Part shown: positions 15,839 through 24,611 of the stretch, piece after piece
How positions within the stretch are numbered: the first letter of the stretch is position 1
Layout of the letters: each line of letters starts with the position of its first letter
Origin: JAUNBG01 sp964442735
GTDB taxonomy: Bacteria > Planctomycetota > Planctomycetia > Pirellulales > Thermoguttaceae
Reading direction: 5' to 3'
Assembly (NCBI GenBank): GCA_964442735.1
Contig: CAYUAP010000011.1
Span: 1 to 64,000, forward strand
Length of the DNA: 64,000 bases
Notes under the pieces: model-generated
Told to the model about the DNA's origin: nothing
What the model saw: only the letters and a program-made list of their open reading frames with translations
Databases searched by the model: none
Made by a program: the position numbers and the translations under genes

Positions 15839-16872
15839 GGCTGAACCATAATATCCGGAAACGTAACGATTGCCGGACCACCAAGTTTGAGTATATTTTC
15901 TGTATCATTCACATAAACACGTACTTCATAGACCAAGGACGTTCGCAATTCTTCCGTTTCGACATTTTTCGGCGTAAATTCGGCATTTGGCGCAATATAT
16001 CCAACCCAGCCTTCGAGTTGCCTGTCAGAAAAACCGTCAATAGTTATTATCGCTTTATTCCCCGACTTCACCTTCGGAAGAAGTGGCTCGGAAAGATAAA
16101 CCCGAATCCATTTCGGCGATACAACGGCAATAATCATTGCGGTTTTCTGGGGCGAAGTCATCTCCCCCGGTTCCAAAATACGGTTACGAATGATTCCATC
16201 ACACGGAGCATATAATTTCGAATCGATCAGATTCTGCTTTTGAATGGTCAAGACCGCTTTTGCCTGCTCCAAATTCGCACGTGCTGCCGCAATATCTTCT
16301 TCCCGATTGCCGGACATCATCTTGCTCAAATTGCTTTGTGCCAGATCCAGTTCGGCTTTTAATTTATTGTAATTCGCCTCCGCATTTTCGACATCCTGAT
16401 CCGAAACGGTATTCGATACAACCAATTTCTGATTACGTTTATACTCGTTCTCTGACGCTTTTATTTGCGCCTTAACAATATTAACACCTGCCTCCGCCAT
16501 GGCGATCTCTTCCTTGCGGTAACCGTTCACAGCTTTCTCGAACTTGGCCTGGGCCGCTTGTACCGCCGTTTCCGCCTCCACTATCCGATTCTCAATACGG
16601 ACAGTTTCCAATATTCCCAATAAATCACCCTTGTGAACAATATCTCCTTCCTCAACCTTTATTTCTGATATGCGTTCTGAAACAATAAATGACAGGTTGA
16701 CCTGACGATCATCGACATTACCAGAAAGCTTTAACGGCTGAACCGGAGAACGGATCTTCGCCTTAATCGCATCCACTCCCCCCATAATTTCGTTCGTATA
16801 ACGCTTGTAGGTAAATATCAAACAAGTTGCGATCAACAGAAAAATGATTAAAATCGTTATCTTCTTTTTCAT
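15835..16872 (-). CDS. HlyD-family membrane fusion (periplasmic adaptor) protein (YbhG-like)
   Basis: 345 aa. One membrane span at residues 5-22 (ITILIIFLLIATCLIF), a biotinyl-lipoyl-like barrel half (about 45-85, VEEGDIVHKGDLLG), a coiled-coil hairpin rich in A, E, K and Q (about 90-215), the second lipoyl half (IIRNRILEPGEM), and beta-barrel sections to the end. The frame opens at 16986, but the ATG at 16872 has GAGGAA 6 nt upstream and starts exactly at the membrane anchor. It links the inner-membrane ABC exporter to the outer envelope. Its stop overlaps the ATPase start. Confidence 0.9.
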   Translation of the reverse strand: MKKKITILIIFLLIATCLIFTYKRYTNEIMGGVDAIKAKIRSPVQPLKLSGNVDDRQVNLSFIVSERISEIKVEEGDIVHKGDLLGILETVRIENRIVEAETAVQAAQAKFEKAVNGYRKEEIAMAEAGVNIVKAQIKASENEYKRNQKLVVSNTVSDQDVENAEANYNKLKAELDLAQSNLSKMMSGNREEDIAAARANLEQAKAVLTIQKQNLIDSKLYAPCDGIIRNRILEPGEMTSPQKTAMIIAVVSPKWIRVYLSEPLLPKVKSGNKAIITIDGFSDRQLEGWVGYIAPNAEFTPKNVETEELRTSLVYEVRVYVNDTENILKLGGPAIVTFPDIMVQP

Positions 16873-16976
16873 GATTATTTCCTCGTACTCTTCGTTGTAC
16901 TCTTCATTATCCCACAATTCGGTCTGTTTCATTCCCGGAAACGTAATATTTAGTCCCGTATTATTTAGTCCCGTAT

Positions 16977-17096
16977 TATACTGCACGACGTTATAAATTT
17001 GGCATTTCCCTGGATCGCGAACGTCTCGTCCGCATCCTCTAAAACAGGCGCCTCGTCTATTTTGAAAAATAGACTTTTATAACGACCTTGAGTATA
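16977..17096. repeat. Family 2 element, copy C (120 bp), at the tetR stop codon
   Basis: The best-preserved copy. Left end TATACTGCACGACGTTATAA, right end TTATAACGACCTTGAGTATA, imperfect inverted repeats of about 21 bp. The internal hairpins are partly degenerate. TTTAGTCCCGTA occurs on both sides (ending about 16975, and at 17097-17108), and the right copy contains the tetR stop codon. A 15-bp tandem of the same sequence lies immediately left (about 16945-16975). The direct repeat is therefore either a target duplication or part of that tandem. Confidence 0.75.
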
Positions 17097-17097
17097 T

Positions 17098-17814
17098 TTA
17101 GTCCCGTAAACGATCACGATCCTTTTTTGCTTTATTCTCCTTTGTTTTTACATCTGAAATATCGATTAATCGAATAAATATGGCCATAGTCTGTTCGATT
17201 CCCTGGCGCTTGTTCTCTTCCCACTTTTCGGGACAAAACATAAACTCCATAACAGATCCGCGTATATGCCGAAGGATACATAACAAGGTCTCCTCAACCC
17301 CAAAAACAAAATGTAATTCATAGCGTTTTTCAATTTCAGTCATAATATGAAGAAGTGGCTCAAAAAGTTCCCGATACATTATCTTAACCGTCTTTTCACG
17401 CAAGGATTCAATTTGAAGGGCCAGAATCAAAAGTCGACTGATTTTCGGATTGAACATATTCTCGTAAATATGAGTTAGAATATGTTTTATCGATTCCCGA
17501 TAATCAATCCCTTCCAGTTGAAAGGTAATATAGCGTTCCTTTATTTCCTGAACAACTGACTCTAAAACGGCCCTAAAAAGACCTTCTTTATTCTGAAAAC
17601 TTTGATATGCCGTCGATAATGACCCACCCGCCTCGTGAATTATCTCGTTGACCGATGTCGCCTCGTAGCCTTGTTTCAAAAAAAGTTCCGTCGCCTTCTC
17701 TATGATCTTTACATATCGACGCCGTCCACGTTCCGTCATTGTACTTCGTGTCTTTTTGAGTCTCTCCGTCTTTCCTATTAAAAAACCCTTTATATTACTT
17801 GGGAGAAATATCAT
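17098..17814 (-). CDS. TetR/AcrR-family transcriptional repressor (YbiH/CecR-like)
   Basis: 238 aa. The N-terminal DNA-binding domain reads IIEKATELFLKQGYEATSVNEIIHEAGGSLSTAYQSFQNK in consecutive parts (about 35-75), a clear TetR helix-turn-helix with the usual Y-x-x-F-x-x-K end. The ligand-binding C-terminus is helical and unassigned. The start is uncertain: 17814 has a weak Shine-Dalgarno, and an internal ATG at 17739 would give 213 aa starting MTERGRRR. It heads the efflux operon. A perfect palindrome over its predicted -10 implies autorepression. The family 2 element after its stop may separate it transcriptionally from hlyD. Confidence 0.9.
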   Translation of the reverse strand: MIFLPSNIKGFLIGKTERLKKTRSTMTERGRRRYVKIIEKATELFLKQGYEATSVNEIIHEAGGSLSTAYQSFQNKEGLFRAVLESVVQEIKERYITFQLEGIDYRESIKHILTHIYENMFNPKISRLLILALQIESLREKTVKIMYRELFEPLLHIMTEIEKRYELHFVFGVEETLLCILRHIRGSVMEFMFCPEKWEENKRQGIEQTMAIFIRLIDISDVKTKENKAKKDRDRLRD

Positions 17815-17841
17815 CCCGAAATGAACTCTTTAATAAATACT

Positions 17842-17860
17842 GTAATGTATTATACATTAC
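17842..17860. promoter_or_regulatory. Perfect 19-bp palindromic operator overlapping the tetR -10
   Basis: GTAATGTAT-T-ATACATTAC, every position symmetric about the centre. On the minus strand it contains TATAAT, with TGGACT 16 bp upstream as a possible -35. It begins 28 bp upstream of the tetR ATG at 17814. Position and symmetry fit a TetR-family autoregulatory operator. Confidence 0.75.
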
Positions 17861-18181
17861 TATTTTTAAAAGTCCAGTCATAATATCCAGTCTCCGTTAA
17901 ATTTTCTTGAAAAAATATATATTTGGGCTAAATTCAGATCGATTAGATTATAGTTTACGTTATTTACCCCCATTCCATTCCTGTATGTTTGGGTTCGAGA
18001 CAGAAATAATGTCACAGAACAACAATATAAAGAATAATCGCGGTAAATATTCCCTGTTTCTATAAAATTTTTAGGTCAAACAAGATATTACCAGTAATCG
18101 TTTTCGTACAAAAACAGGTAATGTCCGAAAAAGCCGGTATGATATATTATATTTTAACCAGTCTCCCACAAGGAGGTCTAA

Positions 18182-18277
18182 ATGTTACGAACAGTATATC
18201 CGATCAAGACAGCGAAGGATGTTTTAAAGATATTATTTTACAATATAAATACATTATTTTATAATACAAGGACATAA
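18182..18277 (+). CDS. Possible 31-aa peptide with perfect Shine-Dalgarno
   Basis: AAGGAGG is followed by 5 nt and an ATG opening 31 codons (MLRTVYPIKTAKDVLK then a low-complexity F/Y/N/T tail) to TAA. The first 16 residues look coding and the tail reads like AT-rich repeat sequence, so this may be the stub of a gene whose 3' part was lost. The rest of 17861-18624 shows no gene. Confidence 0.3.
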   Translation: MLRTVYPIKTAKDVLKILFYNINTLFYNTRT

Positions 18278-18624
18278 TTTTACAATACATGGTCTGTAAC
18301 CATTTAGGAGACCAGGATTCCGGCTACGCCTTCATCCTCGTCTTCACTGTACGGTAAAGGACGTTTTGAAGACAATACCTATAATACAACAATACCTATA
18401 ATAACAATAAAACAGAAATTTCAAATGTTTATAAATACCAATATCATACCGGCCTGGAACAGAGAACATAGATGATAAACACAAGGAAATTTTTAGAGGA
18501 TTTAAGTTTTATACTTCATTGTGTTTATCCTATTACCAGACACCCGATTACAATTTTGAGATAATATTTTGAGATACACTTTATGGATACAAATATTGAA
18601 CGTTAGTGATACCTCGTTTTATCA

Positions 18625-21273
18625 TTATATACCACGTTTTATTTTGTATTCGCCGGGAGAAAGTCCATCCCGTCCATTAAAATTGTTCCCTTTTGAATCT
18701 TCATATACAACATTTTCCATACCAGGCAAGGTTAAAATAAAAATCTTTTTCTCGTTTGAAAGTGTTGTCAGGGGGCTTTCGGCGGTTCCCCTTAAATCCT
18801 TCCGATGTCGAATGACATTCGGCCCCAGGGAAAGTGAACCAAGAATGGAATCGTTTTTATCGTCTCCTTTTTTATTAAGTTTTAAATCAACAAATCCGGT
18901 TCCGTCATATCGATAATAGGGAGTCGATCCTGTTCCCATTATTCGGCATGGACTCTTCGGAAAATCGAATGGTTTCCAATCGGAAAATTGTGCCTGCATA
19001 AAAAGATCCTGTTTGGCACAAAACGCGGCGTTTAGCTTCCAGTTTACAGCAGTAGGCGGAAAGATCAATTCATTGGTATTTGCGGCTATTTTCGTTCCCC
19101 GAGGCAGAGTACGAAACGTTTCACCACCAATCATAAAGCTGGCGAAACGGTGTGGAGCGTGTATTAAATTTAAATAGTGCGTTGACCACTCCTGATTTCG
19201 ATCCGCCGTAAAACGACTGTCATATTGAAACTGACAGGCCACTTGAACGCCCAATTCTCGAAAATGTCGGGCAATAGCCGGATAAAGATCAATCTGAAAA
19301 AGAGTGTCCGATGCATCGAATTCATAAACTAACCGTGCCTTCTTTTCCACTTGACGCGGCAGACCAAATCCGGTCAACTCGTTCAGATGCGGTTTTTTGT
19401 CTTCAATGGGAGTCTGTGACAGTCCTGAATAGTAATTGAGAGTCAATGCTTCACAATGACTGTCGGCAATGGCCCAGGCAACAGGCGTTTTACTCGACCA
19501 ATTACTTCCATGATACGCGATTGGCTGTTTTCCTCCCAGTGAACGAATCGTAGCGTGAACTTCATCAATATAACTTCGAATCTGCCGATAACAGAAATAG
19601 TCCCAGGCCTGTGGTGATTTCCAAGTCGGATCTGGAAGTGATTTTTCCCATTCGGCTCTTAACTTCCCGATCCAGGAAGGAGTCGTTTCCGTTGCGCGAT
19701 AGGGAATACTCCGTCCCATAATTTCCGAATAATTCCAATAAAGGGTTTCGTTCATAATCTCGAATAATACCAGACAGGGTTCGTCAACCAAACGACGTTT
19801 GGTATAGGGATTTTGATGTGTCAGAAATTGACGCAGATAATTAATCTGAATGGGACGTGTTTCTGAAAGGAGTGTCATGGCAGGCATAGGGATTTTTTTG
19901 GAAAAAGCGTCACTGCGTGCCACTGGACTACCCCACCAAGCTATCGGCGTCAGCCAGAGATAAAGACCATGTTCTATACATTGGGCTGCTAAATAATCCA
20001 GAATATCAAGGTGATCGTTTCGGACAAGATTTCCTTTGGAATCAGATATTTCTGTATCGAAAACATGAATTCTAATAATATTCATTCGTCGGGGATCGTT
20101 TCCATCACAGCCTGGAGCGGCCAGGCTTTTCGGCGCAATATCTTCCAGGTCCTGATCGACCGCTTTATAAAAATCGACATTTCGTTCACGTAAAGAATAA
20201 TACTGTCCCCAGCTTTGCGGATAATAATTAGTCCCCCAGAGAACGGTTTCACCACCGTTTTCGTATTCCAAAACACCGTCGCGAACCACCATGGGACGAA
20301 GTGGCAGAGGAGTTCCCAACGGGCGCATGGTACGTCGATTCGATTCATGTACGACAACATCTTCCGGAAAAAGATTGGGGACTTGCGTAACAAATTCCGG
20401 TTCCTCCTCTTTTGGACCGATCCAAAAACCCGTCCCCTGAATTCCACCGCCCGCATTCTGATTATGTTCGGCAATTAACAGTTCGTTTTCTCCATCAAAT
20501 TTCATGAACTTCGCCGGAATGACATAGCGTCGGGGAGTGTCCCAACCATATGTTTCACCAATTTTATGACCGTTAATATAGGTAATGTCATTGTCATCAA
20601 TTGCAGGCATTAGAATGACGAAATCACGACCTTGATATTTCGCCGGAATACGAAACGAAGTTTTGATCCAGGTAACTCCGAGTGTCTCCCACATTCTTGG
20701 AAATGCCTGACATTGCCAGTCCGGCTTTTCGCCAAAATAGTTCGCAGGAAGTTCCGTGAATTTCGGAAGTACTTTTTCACCTTGATAAAGAGTATACCAA
20801 TCAAGTTCCGATAAATCGAGAAGGGACGACTTCGGAACGGTAATCAACTGATCTTTATTCTGCCAGGACATTCGAAGTCGGACCGATTCCGTGGAAGGTA
20901 CCGTTTGTGAATTATCCGCACCATTGTTATGTTTCGATATTTCAATGTAAAAAAGAGCCCAATTATCGGCCACAAGATCCTGCTTCGCTGGAAATATCCG
21001 ACATTCACCGTTTACAGCGTTTTCGATTACCGGAAAAGCCAACTTGCGTTCACAATCTGTTCGAACAAGGACAAGATAACGCTTTTGATCTCCTTCATCT
21101 CCTGTTTTTTTCGGAGGAAAAGAAGAAACCGGAATAACACGGACAATTTCAGATGGAATCTTCCGGGAAACCACCTCCGATTTGGAATTATCCACCGATT
21201 CGGTATAACGAACTTGGGCGGGAAGAAGCTCCGTGAAAAAAAAGACCAATAAAATCGCCAGAAATCGTTTCAT
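18625..21273 (-). CDS. Exported glycoside hydrolase, GH2-type sandwich plus GH5-like barrel
   Basis: 882 aa with a signal peptide (1-20, TELLPAQ). Residues 165-290 form a GH2 N-terminal-like sugar-binding sandwich (WIKTSFRIP, DDNDITYINGHKIG, NELLIAEHNQNAGGG). Residues 330-720 resemble a clan-A TIM barrel: NYYPQSWGQ, MNIIRIHVFD, and LFEIMNETLYW, where the NE is a good acid/base candidate; LVYEFDAS is the likely nucleophile strand. A beta-rich tail follows. GGGAG lies 6 nt before the ATG. It probably acts on plant or host glycans at the cell surface. Exact family and specificity cannot be set from sequence alone. Confidence 0.75.
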   Translation of the reverse strand: MKRFLAILLVFFFTELLPAQVRYTESVDNSKSEVVSRKIPSEIVRVIPVSSFPPKKTGDEGDQKRYLVLVRTDCERKLAFPVIENAVNGECRIFPAKQDLVADNWALFYIEISKHNNGADNSQTVPSTESVRLRMSWQNKDQLITVPKSSLLDLSELDWYTLYQGEKVLPKFTELPANYFGEKPDWQCQAFPRMWETLGVTWIKTSFRIPAKYQGRDFVILMPAIDDNDITYINGHKIGETYGWDTPRRYVIPAKFMKFDGENELLIAEHNQNAGGGIQGTGFWIGPKEEEPEFVTQVPNLFPEDVVVHESNRRTMRPLGTPLPLRPMVVRDGVLEYENGGETVLWGTNYYPQSWGQYYSLRERNVDFYKAVDQDLEDIAPKSLAAPGCDGNDPRRMNIIRIHVFDTEISDSKGNLVRNDHLDILDYLAAQCIEHGLYLWLTPIAWWGSPVARSDAFSKKIPMPAMTLLSETRPIQINYLRQFLTHQNPYTKRRLVDEPCLVLFEIMNETLYWNYSEIMGRSIPYRATETTPSWIGKLRAEWEKSLPDPTWKSPQAWDYFCYRQIRSYIDEVHATIRSLGGKQPIAYHGSNWSSKTPVAWAIADSHCEALTLNYYSGLSQTPIEDKKPHLNELTGFGLPRQVEKKARLVYEFDASDTLFQIDLYPAIARHFRELGVQVACQFQYDSRFTADRNQEWSTHYLNLIHAPHRFASFMIGGETFRTLPRGTKIAANTNELIFPPTAVNWKLNAAFCAKQDLFMQAQFSDWKPFDFPKSPCRIMGTGSTPYYRYDGTGFVDLKLNKKGDDKNDSILGSLSLGPNVIRHRKDLRGTAESPLTTLSNEKKIFILTLPGMENVVYEDSKGNNFNGRDGLSPGEYKIKRGI

Positions 21274-21440
21274 TCATATCTCCCTGAATTTGGTTTTATA
21301 CAACATTCTTAATTTACATATTGTTCAATTTATTGTTATACGGACTTCGAAAATGAATTATGTCGTTGTGACATTTCATTTTGGAACATGTTAGTTGTTT
21401 GATTTATCTTTATTGTCCTAAAAATAAAGATTTTGTCAAT

Positions 21441-21487
21441 GTTATGCCTAAAACTAATATAATGTTATGCCAAAAACTAATATAATG
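21441..21487. repeat. 24-bp tandem duplication
   Basis: Two copies of an AATGTTATGCC(T/A)AAAACTAATAT unit. An 82-residue open frame begins inside it (21467-21715), but I do not regard that frame as a gene. Confidence 0.7.
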
Positions 21488-21749
21488 AAATTGGAACCGG
21501 AACCGTCAAATCGTTCACAAGTCGAAGTTCAGAAGCTACGAGAAAAATTTTTTAGTTCAACAGGGGACGTTTATGAATCTCGTTTCATATATAAAAAGAT
21601 AAAGATTCTTTTAAATATTACACCTTCCGGATGGAAACATGTTTTCTTTCAAGCGGTGGATAATGGCAGAGACAGATTCACGGTCACCCTGAATCTTCAT
21701 ACTGAATCTTCGTAAACTCAAGCTCCGTTCGGTGATACAAGAATAAACG

Positions 21750-21974
21750 GTAACCATTCACAAACGATTTTGGAACAACGGATATCACGGATAAACACAG
21801 ATAGTCTGCCATAAAATACAATATTTACAATAACAAGCTAAACATTTTAAATATTATAATAAATAATTTTATCATAAAAAAGTTTGTTTGCCAAAAAAAC
21901 TATCCGTGAAAATCAGTGTTATCCGTGGTTTTACTTTATATCCGTAGTTTCACTTTATATCCGTGAACGGTTAC
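21750..21974 (-). mobile_element. Family 1 MITE, copy 5, with perfect 8-bp target duplication
   Basis: 225 bp. AATAAACG flanks it at 21742-21749 and 21975-21982. A 19-20 bp subunit near the L end (CCGTGGTTTTACTTTATAT) is duplicated. The L end (21974) faces the stop of the minus-strand gene at 22133. Confidence 0.9.
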
Positions 21975-22132
21975 AATAAACGAAATATAAAAAACATCAA
22001 AATTACATATTTCTCAATAAAACACTTGTATAATAAAACTAAAGAGGCTTTTCATAAAACAAAAAAAGATTGTCCGGAACAGAAGAAATCATCATAAACA
22101 GATAATATCAATTCCGGACCAAATAATAGAAA

Positions 22133-22459
22133 TCAATGTTTTATTCTTGATTCAACTTTTGGTTTAATACGCGAAACACCTGCCGCTTTTTTCTTTGCTT
22201 CAGCTTCTTCCGCTTTTTCGCTTTCAATTTCTTTTTGCTCTGTATTCGTTAAGGCAGTATTTGGTCTTAACGTCGAATGCGCCAAGAAAAAGATCATGAT
22301 GGCGATAAAAAAAATAAACGTCGCCCAACTCATAACCCAAATGGGCTCTTTTTTTGGTTCTTCCTTTGCGGCGAAAAGAACGGATGTAGAAAGCATCACC
22401 GAGAGCCAAAAGAAAAAAACATAGAACCTTCGCAAATAGGAACCCAATAATTTATTCAT
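22133..22459 (-). CDS. Small membrane protein, two hydrophobic segments, charged tail
   Basis: 108 aa. Residues 10-30 are a signal-like hydrophobic stretch ending LFAAKEEP; residues 40-60 are a membrane span (ATFIFFIAIMIFFLAHS). The cytoplasmic tail is a charged E/K/A helix (EQKEIESEKAEEAEAKKK) ending basic. The frame is open to 22576, but the ATG at 22459 is preceded by AAAGGA and comes 4 nt after the stop of the 29-aa basic gene. The two are likely one transcript. Function unknown. Confidence 0.6.
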   Translation of the reverse strand: MNKLLGSYLRRFYVFFFWLSVMLSTSVLFAAKEEPKKEPIWVMSWATFIFFIAIMIFFLAHSTLRPNTALTNTEQKEIESEKAEEAEAKKKAAGVSRIKPKVESRIKH

Positions 22460-22463
22460 ACGT

Positions 22464-22553
22464 TTAGTCCTTTCGATGTCGAATCTTGGATCGCATACGT
22501 CTTTTTTTTCGTCCAAGTTTGCGTCGACCTTTACCAGTCTTCTTCGTTCCCAC
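22464..22553 (-). CDS. 29-aa very basic peptide, AURKAIP1/COX24- or ribosomal-like
   Basis: GTG start with AGGAG 6 nt upstream. The sequence MGTKKTGKGRRKLGRKK continues RRMRSKIRHRKD, about half K/R. Such tiny R/K-rich proteins with an RKLGRKKRRMR-like core are seen in planctomycetes and resemble AURKAIP1/COX24-type or small ribosome-associated proteins; this is from memory. The leader carries nested inverted repeats (ACCGC...GCGGT around GCAC...GTGC, about 22594-22636) and a TATAAT at 22636-22641 on the minus strand. A longer frame from 22649 exists but lacks a comparable ribosome-binding site. Confidence 0.55.
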   Translation of the reverse strand: MGTKKTGKGRRKLGRKKRRMRSKIRHRKD

Positions 22554-22719
22554 ACCAATCTCCTGATCTTCGTCATTAAAGTGAAATATAAAAAACCGCA
22601 ATAAGCACCGCATTCGTGCTCGAAAAAGCGGTCTTATTATAACTAACATTATTATTTTACGATTATCCTGTAAAGAAACAAGGGGGGTTGACCTTCTTTT
22701 TCAATATAAACCCAACAGA

Positions 22720-24048
22720 TTATTTAAACCATTCATCACCAATAACACGTCCTAACAGATAGAATTTTTGGTCGTTGTACCATAAAACGGTTTTTCCATC
22801 AAGCCGCGTCGTACTGGTATAGAACGATTGATTTGTGTTGCGATTAACAAACAGTTTCGGTTTTGCGAACCATATGGGCTGGTGCGCGTCCTTTTGATAA
22901 CGGCCCGCTATTAAATAGAGAGGACCACGGTTCTGCCAGGGATTATCTTTCTTCTTGAAATCAAAGGTATTATGGATAAATCCAAAATAGTAACCACTCC
23001 CGGCCTCGTTCCCCTTCCAATCGTAAAGAGGACAGGGAGACATGGGATGTAGAAAAGGGGTACCTCCATCTTTATTCAATAGAATTTCCGGTTTCGTCCA
23101 ATGTTCACCTTCATCGGCACTAACAGACCAGACAGGAGAACCTGTCCCGGACCGCATCATGGCAAATAAACGACCGTCTGGAAGTTTGACCAAAGACGCT
23201 TCTTCGCAATGAACGCCAATATTCAGGGCATCTTTATTCCCCATGAACCAGGAGGTCTTAAGATCTTTCGGCTCGGGATTGTCATCAATATTATCAAAAC
23301 GAATGAACTCTGTTACTGTACGGTGTAAAGGATGAAATTGGGGGGCACAATATCGTGTTACACCAACCAAATATCGATTATCTCCTGCTAAACGAAGGGG
23401 TTTCTGCCAAACAACCCATTCTGATGGAATCGAAACGTCTGGAGCGTCATAACAGGAACGCGGCATGACAATCTGTTGAGATTTCGACCAGGTTTTACCA
23501 TCATCGTCACTATAAATTCCAACCATAACTCCGGTATGCTGTCGATTGGTTGAGACTTTACCGGGAATAAATTGATCGAAAATAACGTAAATACGATCCG
23601 TGTGACTGACCATGGGAAATCCCCAACTGGCAATAGGAACGTCTTCCGACATGGTTTTCGGACCGGCTATGACCTTGGGTTCAGACCACGTCTTGCCTTT
23701 ATCATCACTTCGGAAAAATGTCACGTGCTGATCCTGGGCCCCTTCACAGGTTGCCTGACAGGTCAGAGCAAACAAGGTCCCCTTGGAATTACTAAATACC
23801 TGAAAATGATCATTATAACAATCACCCAATATATCAGGTTCTACTTTGGGAATATAAACGATATAATCCGGTTTGGTAAATTGAACATCTTTCGAAAAAT
23901 CCTTTTTCTGGGCCTTTCGACGATCCAAGGTACTTTTGATTCTCGCCTCATATTCTTTTTTCCATGCGCCAGGATCCGAATTCTGCTGCGCTGTTACGGA
24001 TAATGTCCCTAACAGAAAAATCAATAAAAACAAAGTTATATAACGCAT
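22720..24048 (-). CDS. Exported sialidase-fold (BNR/Asp-box) protein
   Basis: 442 aa with a signal peptide (1-20). Asp-boxes are clear: FRSDDKGKTWSEP (about 108), YSDDDGKTWSKS (about 180) and SVSADEGEHWTKP (about 305), giving a six-bladed propeller like exo-alpha-sialidases. Candidate active-site residues are the E in HCEEASLVKLPDGRLFAMMR, whose R may bind carboxylate. GAGGAGGAGC lies just before the ATG. It may cleave sialic acid or a similar terminal sugar; many planctomycete members of this fold have untested specificity. Confidence 0.8.
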   Translation of the reverse strand: MRYITLFLLIFLLGTLSVTAQQNSDPGAWKKEYEARIKSTLDRRKAQKKDFSKDVQFTKPDYIVYIPKVEPDILGDCYNDHFQVFSNSKGTLFALTCQATCEGAQDQHVTFFRSDDKGKTWSEPKVIAGPKTMSEDVPIASWGFPMVSHTDRIYVIFDQFIPGKVSTNRQHTGVMVGIYSDDDGKTWSKSQQIVMPRSCYDAPDVSIPSEWVVWQKPLRLAGDNRYLVGVTRYCAPQFHPLHRTVTEFIRFDNIDDNPEPKDLKTSWFMGNKDALNIGVHCEEASLVKLPDGRLFAMMRSGTGSPVWSVSADEGEHWTKPEILLNKDGGTPFLHPMSPCPLYDWKGNEAGSGYYFGFIHNTFDFKKKDNPWQNRGPLYLIAGRYQKDAHQPIWFAKPKLFVNRNTNQSFYTSTTRLDGKTVLWYNDQKFYLLGRVIGDEWFK

Positions 24049-24611
24049 TGCTCCTCCTCAATTATAATTGTTACAAATCAACACCTTTATTGTTATTGAT
24101 ATAATAACAACGATGTATTTTTATAACGATGTATGATTTAAAGAACGATTCCGAAAACCTTCCAGAAACGCTGACGTACGGTCGTAAACCTTCAAAATGG
24201 ACATCTCCCCTGTTTTAATCTGGAGATATGAACTATTACAATTCTCTGTTGTGTATCAGACTCCTCAAATTTACAACCGGTTAATATAATTTACCAAAAA
24301 ATATAGTGTTACACAATAACAAGTCTAAAATAACAAGTCTAAAATAATTGTTTTTATTTTTGAAATACCATATCTTGCGTCATCAATATTTTTTTGATAA
24401 AATAAAAGTGTGGAATTTCAGATCCAATATTTTAATCATGGGTCTGATACAATAAAAATTTTGACGGGCTGTGTTTCTTCCCTGTTTGAGCATAAAAGTA
24501 AAAAATAAAACCAGATATAACTCTATTTAGATGATATTTAGACAATAGAAGGTACAATCTGAATTCAGTACAGAATACACCAGCTCCGATAGTGTTCATG
24601 GAAGTATTAAC
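24049..24611. other. Intergenic region between divergent genes, no gene seen
   Basis: AT-rich, with a 14-bp tandem AACAAGTCTAAAAT (about 24318-24347). It must hold the promoters of the sialidase (-) and the phosphatase-like gene (+); I could not pick convincing -35/-10 pairs. Confidence 0.6.

Noticed and set aside
21467..21715. 82-residue open frame between two minus-strand genes
   Set aside because: It begins within a 24-bp tandem repeat, lacks a ribosome site and shows no domain-like pattern.
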